Positions 50,307-62,710 of a stretch of DNA of 64,000 bases are shown piece by piece. Within the stretch, counting starts at the first letter, position 1; every line of letters starts with the position of its first letter. The position numbers and the translations under genes were made by a program. Under the pieces are notes generated by a model, which saw only the letters and a list, made by a program, of their open reading frames with translations, ran no database searches and had not been told where the DNA came from. Source of the DNA: Mactromeris polynyma (lineage: Eukaryota > Mollusca > Bivalvia > Venerida > Mactridae); NCBI GenBank assembly GCA_032209605.1, contig JASFXZ010000099.1:302166-366165 (forward strand), in the 5' to 3' direction.

Positions 50307-50796
50307 CAGAGTGCTATCTAATTTCCTGTAGTTGTGTAGGTTTCCTGTAGTTGTGTAGGTTTCCTGTAGTTGTGTAGGTTTCAAGTAATGCAGAAGGTTC
50401 CAATTCTAAGAACTGTAATAAAATGTGTTTTTGTTACAAAGGAATCAGTAGTTAGGCACAGTACATGATTACTGATTTTGACAACCAATAGTAGTAACAT
50501 ATTGGTATATGTTATTATTATGTTCCAAGGTTTTTGTAATCATACTACAGTTACTTGATTTAGTGCCATTTTTGTGTCCATACCACAGTAATCAATGCAA
50601 CTTCAGTTCATACATCTTTTTCTTCATTTATTTATATGATTATGTGTTAGAATCAATTCCTATAGCTCATAATGAAAGTTGAGTTTCCTTTATAACAATA
50701 GATAGGATGTGTGTTTTCATCCCCTTTGCATTGATCTCTTTTCATTCATTGAGTCTTGTTTGCTTGTAATATGATTGTTCGCCATTGTATATATAT

Positions 50797-51780
50797 ATTG
50801 TGATCTGTAGGCGACTGTGATATTGTAGTAGTTGTATATACATGTTTATAATACTGCAAAGAAAAATCCAGTAATTTCATTGGTTAAAGGCTCACATATA
50901 GGATTCTATATACACGGCGCTGACAGGGTATATGACGTTTTTCCCTTCATGCGCCTCGTGACAATTTTCGCTGACGGCTCGACTCGAAAACTTTTATCTC
51001 TTGATATCCGCAAGTTACTAGAAATTGACAATTGATCTTCACACATGATTCAATAAATATTGAACAGATTACACGTGTGCTAGTATTAATATTCAAAACG
51101 ATAGATTTTTTAAGGTTTGACCAAATTTCAGTTCGATAAAGTCCATGAGATCAGACGCTTGAAAATAAAAATTAGAGTGCAAGCGCACGCTTAACCATGT
51201 GTATTGAGGTACCTTATGGGGTAATGCACTAATTTTCAGGCAATATAACGTGTGAGTGAAATAAAATAAATTTGATCTACAGCAAGTAATTTCCGAAATA
51301 TTTTAAAAGGAATACGTTTTAATAACGGATATAATACATCACTAAAAGACTCTAAACAATTTTATGAACAAAAATCAGCAAAAATGCTCAGATCTAATTC
51401 TTAGATCTAGAGCTAGGCATCGAAACATTGCTTGTTTAACTAAATTCTTATGAAAGCACGGATTGGCAGTATTATAAATTTGTTATACTGGTTGTTGACA
51501 GGGTATATGGGGGAATATAACCTGTCTGCGATTCATATAACCCTCGGCTAACGCCTCGGGTTATATGGCACCAGACAGGTTATATTCCCCCATATACCCT
51601 GTCAACAACCTGTATAATTAATAATATATATATTGTGATCTGTAGGCGACTGTGATATTGTTGGAGTTGTTTATACATGTATATATATATTGTGATCTGT
51701 AGGCGACTGTGATATTGTTGGAGTTGTTTATACATGTATATATTTATTGTGATCTGTAGGCGACTGTGATATTGTTTGAG
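50797..51780. repeat. 57-bp tandem repeat, 4 copies, split by an insertion
   Basis: Copies starting TATTGTGATCTGTAGGCGAC lie at 50797, 51631, 51688 and 51745. The first is separated from the other three by about 770 bp of unrelated sequence (50845-51620). Confidence 0.9.
50845..51620. mobile_element. Fold-back insertion with a 135-bp hairpin at one end
   Basis: The insertion splits the 57-bp repeat. TTTATAATACTGC at 50845-50857 is inverted at 51466-51478. Immediately after comes a 46-bp stem (51483-51528 against 51572-51617, one mismatch, containing GACAGGGTATATGGGGGAAT) with a 43-nt loop that itself pairs partly. GACAGGGTATATG also occurs at 50922, near the left end. A 67-codon frame (50832-51035) overlaps the left part, and I do not recognise its product. 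The sequence is more CpG-rich than its surroundings. Confidence 0.6.
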
Positions 51781-51884
51781 TTGGTAATTGTAAGTTGTTG
51801 GGTTCTACTGATTGGTTAATTGTATTATTGTGCTTGTTTTTAATTGTAATGTATTCTTTCAGTTGTTCCCTATGTGTGGTTGAC

Positions 51885-52890
51885 TGATTGGCTGCTGGTG
51901 TTGTTTTGTGTGGTTGTAATTGGTTGCTTGTGTTGGTATATGTGTGTTGTTTTTGTGTGGTTGTAATTGGTTGCTTGTGTTGGTATATATGTGTGTTGTT
52001 TTTGTGTGGTTGTAATTGGTTGCTTGTGTTGGTATATATGTGTGTTGTTTTTGTGTGGTTGTAATTGGTTGCTTGTGGTGGTATATGTGTGTTGTTTTTG
52101 TGTGGTTGTAATTGGTTGCTTGTGTTGGTATATGTGTGTTGTTTTTGTGTGGTTGTAATTGGTTGCTTGTGTTGGTATATATGTGTGTTGTTTTTGTGTG
52201 GTTGTAATTGGTTGCTTGTGTTGGTATATATGTGTGTTGTTTTTGTGTGGTTGTAATTGGTTGCTTGTGTTGGTATATATGTGTGTTGTTTTTGTGTGGT
52301 TGTAATTGGTTGCTTGTGTTGGTATATGTGTGTTGTTTTTGTGTGGTTGTAATTGGTTGCTTGTGTTGGTATATGTGTGTTGTTTTTGTGTGGTTGTAAT
52401 TGGTTGCTTGTGTTGGTATATGTGTGTTGTTTTTGTGTGGTTGTAATTGGTTGCTTGTGTTGGTATATATGTGTGTTGTTTTTGTGTGGTTGTAATTGGT
52501 TGCTTGTGTTGGTATATATGTGTGTTGTTTTTGTGTGGTTGTAATTGGTTGCTTGTGTTGGTATATGTGTGTTGTTTTTGTGTGGTTGTAATTGGTTGCT
52601 TGTGTTGGTATATGTGTGTTGTTTTTGTGTGGTTGTAATTGGTTGCTTGTGTTGGTATATATGTGTGTTGTTTTTGTGTGGTTGTAATTGGTTGCTTGTG
52701 TTGGTATATGTGTGTTGTTTTTGTGTGGTTGTAATTGGTTGCTTGTGTTGGTATATGTGTGTTGTTTTTGTGTGGTTGTAATTGGTTGCTTGTGTTGGTA
52801 TATATGTGTGTTGTTTTTGTGTGGTTGTAATTGGTTGCTTGTGTTGGTATATGTGTGTTGTTTTTGCGTGGTTGTAATTGGTTGCTTGTG
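51885..52890. repeat. 46/48-bp G/T-rich minisatellite, about 21 copies
   Basis: Unit TGTGTGGTTGTAATTGGTTG, CTTGTGTTGGTATATGTGTG, TTGTTT; the 48-bp form has an extra TA. The + strand has about one C per unit. The 360-residue minus ORF (HKQPITTTQKQ type) is an artefact. Confidence 0.95.
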
Positions 52891-53966
52891 TTGTAGCTTA
52901 ATACTTGTTTCGTTATGTTTTTGTTTATTGTTGTGTTAGTTATGCTTATCATTGCAGACTATTGGAAAAACTGATACAATCAGTTTTGTGAAAAATGTTA
53001 TTGTTTTTTGCCTAGATCACAAAATACTTCTGTCTTTATAGTAGCAGTTAATGATAAATTAAGATATGACTTGATTTTTGTGTTCCCAATCAATTGCTTC
53101 ATTTAGTCACAAATGCATAAGTCACAAATATTTTCTCAATGGATTGTTGGTGAAGATATAAATAGAATTTTCTTGTAAGTATTGATTTTACCGACAATTC
53201 TTAGATTCATAGATGAAAAAAGCATCATCAAAGACAAGAATGAGAATAAATTGTACTTTTCTGGGAGAAATGGTGTTGGCCTTCATATGAGAGATGTTGA
53301 TGTTTGTTCATTATAAACAGAGAGAAATCCTAACCTTTTTAATGTTCGGTTTATTATCACTTCCTTTTATATTGCTTCCTGGTTCATTTGTTGATATAAA
53401 ATGACATGTTTGATGTTTTAATATGGGGACAAATTTGGTTTCAAATGATGTCAGTTAATTTCCCCTGATTCAATTACATGTTAGTATGCAGATGTAATAT
53501 GGCAAGTGTGACTATAAGGTTGCTGGTTTTAGCATGCAAGGGTATTTGAGGCTAATACCAGCATATAGATGGAAGCTCACACATTTTTGCTTTTATTTAT
53601 GATGTAAACTTTACTATTTGATTGCTGAACAATAGTCTATGTTTTATCCAAGGCATTACTGACTCTGTAGAACCATGAAATCGGTGGTTAAATGTTTTCT
53701 TAAAGGAAGGAATGGGGTGGTCACTTACAAAAGCACAAGAAAATCACATATATACTGGTGTGTTTAAGTATTATATTTGCATCTGCAGAAAGAAGACAGA
53801 ATGTGTTGTTATAAATGTAAATAGTGTTTAACATTTTACATAGTACATGTTTCTTGCTGTCTGAGAGACCATTATTGTCCTATCAAAGCTGCCATTGAGT
53901 GACAATAAATTGTTCGTTTGTGCATAGTGCTTAGACCAAGCCACTAAAATTGGTCACAACTAGTTT
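52891..53966. other. Intron or 3' sequence
   Basis: AT-rich, nothing recognised. Confidence 0.6.
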
Positions 53967-54644
53967 TTAGCTCACCTTTCATGGTGAGATTTTATGATAG
54001 TTGGATGTCCTGTCGTGTGGCTTACGCCGTCTCTCAACATTTTCTTTAAAAATCATCTTCTCCTATATCACTGAATTGATTTTGTCCAAACTTCACAGGA
54101 ATTATCCTTTAGTGGACCTCTTTCAAAGTTGCATAAATTGTTCCGGTCTGCTGACTAAGTAGGTCACAGGAGCTAAAAAAAGAATTTAAAAGAGAATACT
54201 TTGAAAAATTTCTTGTCCATAAGGTCTAGAGCTTTAATATTTGGTGTGTAGCATTGGCTAGGGGTCCTCTTACAAGATTTCATAAGTTATTAACCTTCAT
54301 CCAAAAACATGGTCGACAGGAGGCCTGGCCTTCTTAAAGTGAAAACTTTGAAAATCTTCTTGTCCAAAACCATAAGGTGTAGAGTTTTAAATTTGGTATG
54401 TGGTACTCTTCCAAGATTGTATAAATAATTAAGTTCTATCAAAAAGTATGACTGCCAGGGGGCATTGCCTTGTTGCCTATATATATATAATCTATATAGT
54501 GGAAACTATTAACGACATCTTCTCCTAAACTGCTGAATGGATATTTATGGAACTTAAACCAATGTATTGGCAGATTAGTCTAATTCAGTCAGAATGGCAG
54601 TGTACTGAGGTGAGCGATATAGATCCATCATGGCCCTCTTGTTT
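53967..54644 (+). repeat. Interspersed repeat, family A, near full-length
   Basis: Starts TTAGCTCACCTTTCATGGTG and ends GAGGTGAGCGATATAGATCC, ATCATGGCCCTCTTGTTT. GTCCAAACTTCACAG, GGTGTGTAGCATTGGCTAGG and TCCTAAACTGCTGAATGGAT recur in the copy at 13578-13965. Non-coding dispersed element. Confidence 0.72.
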
Positions 54645-54694
54645 AGCTACATTCCTTGCAGTATTTATGTGTCATGTATGTAACATAAAATAGT

Positions 54695-55210
54695 GGACCT
54701 TCCTACCCACTCAGCCACCCATATATTGTGAGTACTCTACCCACTCAGCCACCCATATATTGTGAGTACTCTACCCACTCAGCCACCCATAAATTGTGAG
54801 TACTCTGCCCACTCAGCCACCCATATATTGTGAGTACTCTACCCACTCAGCCACCCATATATTGTGAGTACTCTACCCACTCAGCCACCCATATATTGTG
54901 AGTACTCTACCCACTCAGCCACCCATATATTGTGAGTACTCTACCCATATATTGTGAGTACTCTACCCACTCAGCCACCCATATATTGTGAGTACTCTAC
55001 CCACTCAGCCACCCATATATTGTGAGTACTCTACCCATATATTGTGAGTACTCTACCCACTCAGCCACCAATATTTTTTGAATACTCTACCCACTCAGCC
55101 ACCCATATATTGGGAGTACTCTACCCACTCAGCCACCCATATATTGTGAGTACTCTACCCACTCAGCCACCCATATATTGTGAGTACTCTACCCATATAT
55201 TGGGAGTACT
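54695..55210. repeat. 34-bp minisatellite, about 14 copies, with Pol III A-box-like core
   Basis: Unit TACTCTACCCACTCAGCCAC + CCATATATTGTGAG. On the minus strand each full copy reads TGGCTGAGTGGGTAGAGTA, which fits the tRNA A-box consensus TRGCNNAGTGG. Some copies are shortened (TACTCTACCCATATATTGTG). No B box is seen. Confidence 0.93.
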
Positions 55211-55979
55211 GCAAACATACAAGATATTACAGAATAACCTCACAGTATACTTTTAACTTCAGTATTTAGAATGGTATAAAGTTTGGACGATTATTGTCCT
55301 GTTCTTTACAAAATAATCTGGCTTTTAAAAATGATGTTTATAAAACTTTATTTATGGAAACAGGAGCATTCAACCTTGGTGAAGTTTTTACATTGTAATC
55401 TGATTAATTGGATGAATTATGAAAGACAGAGCAAAAAAATGAAATTGTGACAAACACAGAAGTAGAGGGAAAATATTGCAGACTAAAATGGCTGCTTGCA
55501 TGTTGGAACATAAATTTTATGAACTTGTATTGATTCATTATAGTACTGAGATGTTTATATAGTTTTCTGTGTGTGCCTCTCCTTACAGCATGCTACATTT
55601 AATCAAATACTTAATTCATTGTCATGGTAACTGCAGTTGTGTAAGCGCTTTAAATGGAATGGTGTTATATTGAAGCCGCAGCCTCTGAAGTTTTTCATAT
55701 CACTCCAAGTCTAATGTGCCATTTTTGATTCCCTAATTGTAAAGTGGTGTCAATTTCAGAACTCTCATCCTATTGATTTTTGGCAAAAGTTGCAAAAATA
55801 TCATCCATTTTGTGATATAACTGAATTATAAGAAAATGTTATCTCTCTTGAGCACCATAGCAATCTATCAGGATTTGTGTCCATTGTACAAATTACACCA
55901 TGTTTTTCCTTATGTGACAATAATATGTCAATCAGTTAAAAGTGTGACGCAAGGAGAATAAATTTGAGGTATTATAGTT
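55211..55979. other. Intron or 3' sequence
   Basis: AT-rich, nothing recognised. Confidence 0.6.
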
Positions 55980-58900
55980 GATGTAAAGGTTTATTTGGGC
56001 ATTGTTCAGGAATTATGGTACATGTTAGGGTTTATTTGGGCATTGTCCAGGGATTATTGTAGATGTTAGGGTTTATTTGGGCATTGTCCAGGGATTATTG
56101 TAGGTGTTAAGGTTTATTTGGGCATTGTCCAGGAATTATGGTAGGTGTTAGGGTTTATTTGGGCATTGTCCAGGGATTATTGTAGATGTTAGGGTTTATT
56201 TGGGCATTGTCCAGGGATTATTGTAGGTGTTAAGGTTTATTTGGGCATTGTCCAGGAATTATGGTAGGTGTTAGGGTTTATTTGGGCATTGTCCAGGGAT
56301 TATTGTAGATGTTAGGGTTTATTTGGGCATTGTCCAGGGATTATTGTAGATGTTAGGGTTTATTTGGGCATTGTCCAGGGATTATTGTAGATGTTAGGGT
56401 TTATTTGGGCATTGTCCAGGGATTATTGTAGGTGTTGGAATTTATTTGGACATTGTCCAGGAATTATGGTAGGTGTTAGGGTTTATTTGGGCATTGTCCA
56501 GGGATTATTGTAGATGTTAGGGTTTATTTGGGCATTGTCCAGGGATTATTGTAGATGTTAGGGTTTATTTGGGCATTGTCCAGGGATTATTGTAGGTGTT
56601 GGAATTTATTTGGACATTGTCCAGGAATTATGGTAGATGTTAGGGTTTATTTGGGCATTGTCCAGGAATTATGGTACATGTAGGGTTTATTTGGGCATTG
56701 TCCAGGGATTATTGTAGATGTTAGGGTTTATTTGGGCATTGTCCAGGGATTATTGTAGGTGTTAAGGTTTATTTGGGCATTGTCCAGGAATTATGGTAGG
56801 TGTTAGGGTTTATTTGGGCATTGTCCAGGGATTATTGTAGATGTTAGGGTTTATTTGGGCATTGTCCAGGGATTATTGTAGATGTTAGGGTTTATTTGGG
56901 CATTGTCCAGGAATTATGGTAGATGTTAGGGTTTATTTGGGCATTGTCCAGGAATTATGGTAGATGTTGGAATTTATTTGGACATTGTCCAGGAATTATG
57001 GTAGGTGTTAAGGTTTAATTGGGCATTGTCCAGGAATTATGGTACATGTTAGGGTTTATTTGGGCATTGTCCAGGGATTATGGTAGATGTTAGGGTTTAT
57101 TTGGGCATTGTCCAGGGATTATGGTACATGTTAGGGTTTATTTGGGCATTGTCCAGGGATTATTGTAGGTGTTGGAATTTATTTGGGCATTGTCCAGGAA
57201 TTATGGTAGATGTTAGGGTTTAATTGGGCATTGTCCAGGAATTATGGTAGATGTTAGGGTTTATTTGGGCATTGTCCAGGAATTATGGTAGATGTTAGGG
57301 TTTAATTGGGCATTGTCCAGGAATTATGGTAGATGTTAGGGTTTATTTGGGCATTGTGCAGGAATTATGGTACATGTAAGGGTTTATTTGGGCATTGTTC
57401 AGGAATTATGGTACATGTAAGGGTTTATTTGGGCATTGTCCAGGGATTATTGTAGGTGTTGGAATTCATTTGGACATTGTCCAGGAATTATGGTAGATGT
57501 TAGGGTTTATTTGGGCATTGTACAGGAATTATGGTAGATGTTAGGGTTTATTTGGGCATTGTCCAGGAATTATGGTAGATGTTAGGGTTTATTTGGGCAT
57601 TGTCCAGGAATTATGGTAGATTTTAGGGTTTATTTGGGCATTGTCCAGGAATTATGGTAGATTTTAGGGTTTATTTGGGCATTGTCCAGGAATTATGGTA
57701 GATGTTAGGGTTTATTTGGGCATTGTCCAGGAATTATGGTAGATGTTAGGGTTTATTTGGGCATTGTCCAGGAATTATGGTAGATGTTAGGGTTTATTTG
57801 GGCATTGTCCAGGAATTATGGTACATGTTAGGGTTTATTTGGGCATTGTCCAGGAATTATGGTACATGTAAGGGTTTATTGGGGCATTGTCCAGGAATTA
57901 TGGTAGATGTTAGGGTTTATTTGGGCATTGTCCAGGGATTATGGTAGATGTAAGGGTTTATTTGGGCATTGTCCAGGGATTATGGTAGATGTTAGGGTTT
58001 ATTTGGGCATTGTCCAGGAATTATGGTAGATGTTAGGGTTTATTTGGGCATTGTCCAGGGATTATGGTACATGTTAGGGTTTTTTTGGCATTGTCCAGGG
58101 ATTATGGTAGATGTTTGGGTTTATTTGGGCATTGTCCAGGAATTATGGTAGATGTTAGGGTTTATTTGGGCATTGTCCAGGAATTATGGTAGATGTTAGG
58201 GTTTATTTGGGCATTGTCCAGAGATTTTGGTACATGTTAGGGTTTATTTGGGCATTGTCCAGGGATTATTGTAGGTGTTGGAATTTATTTGGGCATTGTC
58301 CAGGAATTATGGTACATGTTAGGGTTTATTTGGGCATTGTCCAGGGATTATTGTAGGTGTTGGAATTTATTTGGACATTGTCCAGGAATTATGGTAGATG
58401 TTAGGGTTTATTTGGGCATTGTCCAGGAATTATGGTAGATGTTAGGGTTTATTTGGGCATTTTTATGGGAATTTTGGTAGATGTTAGGATTTATTGGGGC
58501 ATTGTCCAGGAATTATGGTAGATGTTAGGGTTTATTTGGGCATTGTCCAGGAATTATGGTAGATGTTAGGGTTTATTTGGGCATTGTCCAGGAATTATGG
58601 TAGATGTTAGGATTTATTGGGGCATTGTCCAGGAATTATGGTAGATGTTAGGGTTTATTTGGCATTGTCCAGGAATTATGGTAGATGTTAGGGTTTATTT
58701 GGGCATTGTCCAGGAATTATGGTAGATGTTAGGGTTTATTTGGGCATTGTCATGGGAATTATGGTAGATGTAAGGATTTATTGGGGCATTGTCCAGGGAT
58801 TATGGTAGATGTTAGGGTTTATTTGGGCATTGTCCAGGAATTATGGTAGATGTTGGGATTTATTTGGGCATTGTCCAGGAATTATGGTAGGTGTTAGGGT

Positions 58901-60815
58901 TTATTTGGGCATTGTCCAGGAATTATGGTAGATGTTAGGGTTTATTTGGGCATTGACCAGGAATTATGGTAGATGTTAGGGTTTATTTGGGCATTGTCCA
59001 GGAATTATGGTAGATGTTAGGGTTTATTTGGGCATTGTCCAGGGATTATGGTAGATGTAAGGGTTTATTTGGGCATTGTCCAGGGATAATATGGTAGATG
59101 TTAGGGTTTATTTGGGCATTGTCCAGGAATTATGGTAGATGTTAGGGTTTATTTGGGCATTGTCCAGGGATTATGGTAGATGTTAGGGTTTATTTGGGCA
59201 TTGTCCAGGAATTATGGTAGATGTTAGGGTTTATTTGGGCATTGTCCAGGAATTATGGTAGATGTTAGGGTTTATTTGGGCATTGTCCAGGAATTATGGT
59301 AGATGTTAAGGTTTATTTGGGCATTGTCCAGGAATTATGGTAGATGTTAGGATTTATTGGGGCATTGTCCAGGGATTATGGTAGATGTTAGGGTTTATTT
59401 GGGCATTGTCCAGGAATTATGGTAGATGTTAAGGTTTATTTGGGCATTGTCCAGGAATTATGGTAGATGTTAGGATTTATTGGGGCATTGTCCAGGGATT
59501 ATGGTAGATGTTAGGGTTTATTTGGGCATTGTCCAGGAATTATGGTAGATGTTAGGGTTTATTTGGGCATTGTCCAGGGATTATGGTAGATGTTAGGGTT
59601 TATTTGGGCATTGTCCAGGAATTATGGTACATGTTAGGGTTTATTTGGGCATTGTCCAGGAATTATGGTAGATGTTGGGATTTATTGGGGCATTGTCCAG
59701 GAATTATGGTAGGTGTTAGGGTTTATTTGGGCATTGTCCAGGAATTATGGTAGATGTTAGGGTTTATTTGGGCATTGACCAGGAATTATGGTAGATGTTA
59801 GGGTTTATTTGGGCATTGTCCAGGAATTATGGTAGATGTTAGGGTTTATTTGGGCATTGTCCAGGAATTATGGTAGATGTTAGGGTTTATTTGGGCATTG
59901 TCCAGGAATTATGGTAGATGTTGGGATTTATTTGGGCATTGTCCAGGAATTATGGTAGATGTTAGGGTTTATTGGGGCATTGTCCAGGAATTATGGTAGA
60001 TGTTAGGGTTTATTTGGGCATTGTCCAGGAATTATGGTACATGTTAAGGTTTATTTGGGCATTGTCCAGGGATTATGGTAGATGTTAAGGTTTTTTTGGG
60101 CATTGTCCAGGAATTATGGTAGATGTTAGGGTTTATTTGGGCATTGTCCAGGAATTATGGTACATGTTAGGGTTTATTTGGGCATTGTCCAGGAATTATG
60201 GTAGATGTTAGGGTTTATTTGGGCATTGTCCATGAATTATGGTAGATGTAAGGGTTTATTGGGGCATTGTCCAGGAATTATGGTAGATGTTAGGGTTTAT
60301 TGGGGCATTGTCCAGGAATTATGGTAGATGTTCAGGTTTATTTGGGCATTGTCCAGTAATTATGGTAGATGTTAGGGTTTATTTGGGCATTGTCCAGGAA
60401 TTATGGTACATGTTAGGATTTATTTGGGCATTGTCCAGGAATTATGGTACATGTTAGGGTTTATTTGGGCATTGTCCAGTAATTATGGTAGATGTTAGGG
60501 TTTATTTGGGTATTGTCCAGGAATTATGGTAGATGTTAGGGTTTATTTGGGCATTGTCCAGGAATTATGGTACATGTTAGGATTTATTTGGGCATTGTCC
60601 AGGAATTATGGTAGATGTTAGGGTTTATTTGGGCATTGTCCAGTAATTATGGTAGATGTTAAGGTTTATTTGGGCATTGCCCAGGAATTATGGTACATGT
60701 TAGGGTTTATTTGGGCATTGTCCAGGAATTATGGTACATGTTAGGGTTTATTTGGGCATTGTCCAGGAATTATGGTAGATGTTAAGGTTTATTGGGGCAT
60801 TGTCCAGGAATAATG
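55980..60815. repeat. 41-bp minisatellite, about 118 copies
   Basis: Unit GTTTATTTGGGCATTGTCCA, GGAATTATGGTAGATGTTAG + G. Variants: GGGATTATTGTAGGTG, GGTACATG, TTTATTGGGG. The largest array here (4.8 kb). The early third is rich in GGGATTATTG copies, the rest in GGAATTATGG copies. Each standard unit has three G-runs and one TTAGGG. Confidence 0.97.
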
Positions 60816-60819
60816 GTAT

Positions 60820-61430
60820 GTGAAGGCTTACATGTATCAGTGTGATTGACTGGTTCCCAATTGTTTCACACACCTAATTTAGGGAATGTGAAGGCTTACA
60901 TGTATCAGTGTGATTGACTGGTTCCCAATTGTTTCACACACCTAATTTAGGGAATGTGAAGGCTTACATGTATCAGTGTGATTGACTGGTTACCAATTGT
61001 TTCACACACCTAATTTAGGGAATGTGAAGGCTTACATGTATCAGTGTGATTGACTGGTTCCCAATTGTTTCACACACCTAATTTAGGGAATGTGAAGGCT
61101 TACATGTATCAGTGTGATTGACTGGTTCCCAATTGTTTCACACACCTAATTTAGGGAATGTGAAGGCTTACATGTATCAGTGTGATTGACTGGTTCCCAA
61201 TTGTTTCACACACCTAATTTAGGGAATGTAAAGGTTTACATGTGTCAGTGTGATTGACTGGTTCCCAATTGTTTCACACACCTAATTTAGGGAATGTGAA
61301 GGCTTACATGTATCAGTGTGATTGACTGGTTCCCAATTGTTTCACACACCTAATTTAGGGAATGTGAAGGCTTACATGTATCAGTGTGATTGACTGCATG
61401 GTTCCCAATTGTGTCACACACCTAAATTTA
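60820..61430. repeat. 68-bp tandem repeat, about 9 copies
   Basis: Begins directly after the 41-bp array. Unit GTGAAGGCTTACATGTATCA, GTGTGATTGACTGGTTCCCA, ATTGTTTCACACACCTAATT + TAGGGAAT. Copies start at 60820, 60888 and so on, nearly identical. Confidence 0.95.
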
Positions 61431-61460
61431 GGGATTGTGCAGTGAGCAGAAGAATCTGTC

Positions 61461-61535
61461 TCTTGGTGCAATTCAAAGTCATAACCTCTGGATTGGAAGT
61501 TTAATAACCTCTACCCTTAAACCATCATACCTCTC
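61461..61535 (-). repeat. tRNA-derived SINE-like fragment
   Basis: Read on the minus strand it has the layout of a tRNA-derived SINE head: ATGGTTTAAGGGTAGAGG (A-box-like), ACTTCCAATCCAGAGG (anticodon and variable arm) and GACTTTGAATTGC (diverged B box). Acceptor-stem pairing is not evident, so it is not called a tRNA gene. Confidence 0.45.
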
Positions 61536-61726
61536 TGATTCTGGTTTATGTCATTACAAACTGCCCTAGCAATGTGCCTGTGATCGACTATGTCACTCTG
61601 ATGACTTTACTTGGATGTACTGTGTGTTTACATGTATATATTTTCAATTGAGACATGAAAAAACTAAAATATTGGCACTAGAAACCTTGTTACTGTTTAT
61701 TTGATGAATAGTGATTGCTAAATATT

Positions 61727-61800
61727 AGGGATGTCAATGATTGGCTAATTTGGTATTCAAATATTCGGTCAACCTTTCAAATAAATATTCAAACAATCGA
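61727..61800 (+). mobile_element. hAT-like MITE end, third copy
   Basis: TTAGGGATGTCAATGATTGG, then TTGGTATTCAAATATTCGG and AAATATTCAAACAATCG, matches the left end of the element at 41690 with decay of the GAATATTC motifs. No right end was found, so the copy is truncated or unrecognisably diverged. Confidence 0.6.
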
Positions 61801-62710
61801 TTTTCATCCATTTAAAACAGCATCAACTATATATTTATCATTACCGTTTTTGCTTGCACATATACCGGCAATATTAAAACATTAGTGGCGCTTATTGCTT
61901 TTTAACTTGACTAAGAAAAAGGAATTAAACTGAAATGTCTATAAAATTATCAGGCATTATATTCCAATCGGATCAAAATTATTGATTATTTGTCCTACCA
62001 AACTGTACGTAGGATGCAAATTCTGGAGTAAAAACAACTCTAGTTGAAGATATAGACTTGTGTTAAGTTAAATCTTTGATAGCTAAGTATTTAAATAATA
62101 ATACATTTGAAATTTGATTCAAAATTTAACTTCATGCTTACCATTTTTGCAGCAAATGCTGCAAGCAGCTTAGATCTCACATATGAAAAATTTCAGCACT
62201 GCTCAAAATTACATGACTGGAAGTGGCAAATTTTGTCGAAACTGAACAACTGCATACTTATGCCTTCCACTCAATAGGTCTTACTTGTTCTACTTATTCA
62301 AGAAGGTCGAATGATGATAGCTATATTATTATTTTGTACATGAAATATTCCTTACCAACAGTGGTGACAATTTTCTAACCTACAGTGAAGCGCATGCCCA
62401 CTCGACCAAAGTTTGATTCAAATCCATGTAGGGGTGAAGAAGAAGCAGACATCATTTATATCAATGGAATAAAACTTTGACACTTGAGCCCATGGATTTG
62501 ATGCAAGGGTTTGATCTGCTTTGTTGAGTATAACTTTCAAGCAAAGTCTCTTGAAAATCTGACTAATATTTCGTGACTTTCACCACATTCTCGGCAAATT
62601 CATAGGACACCAAAATAGAAACAGATTGTGTCAACCGCCTTTGCAAACAGTCAACTGTTTTCTGGAACTGTAATGCCGACCACATTCAGCACTTTCTGTT
62701 CTTTGATTAT
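61801..62710. other. Intron or 3' sequence
   Basis: AT-rich; part may be the interior of the hAT-like copy. Nothing coding recognised. Confidence 0.5.

Noticed and set aside
50832..51035. 67-codon ORF with some protein-like look
   Set aside because: Lies within the fold-back insertion, has no recognised family and would need similarity in other copies of the element before being called.
51870..52952. 360-codon minus-strand ORF, Gln/Thr/His/Asn-rich, prion-like in appearance
   Set aside because: It is the complement of the G/T-rich 46/48-bp array; frame shifts with the two unit lengths happen to stay open because the unit lacks stops in all three frames.
54695..55210. Cluster of tRNA genes
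   Set aside because: Only the A-box and its flank repeat; the 34-bp period cannot hold a tRNA.
61461..61535. tRNA gene on the minus strand
   Set aside because: A- and B-box-like parts exist but are diverged and the acceptor stem does not pair; a SINE fragment fits better.
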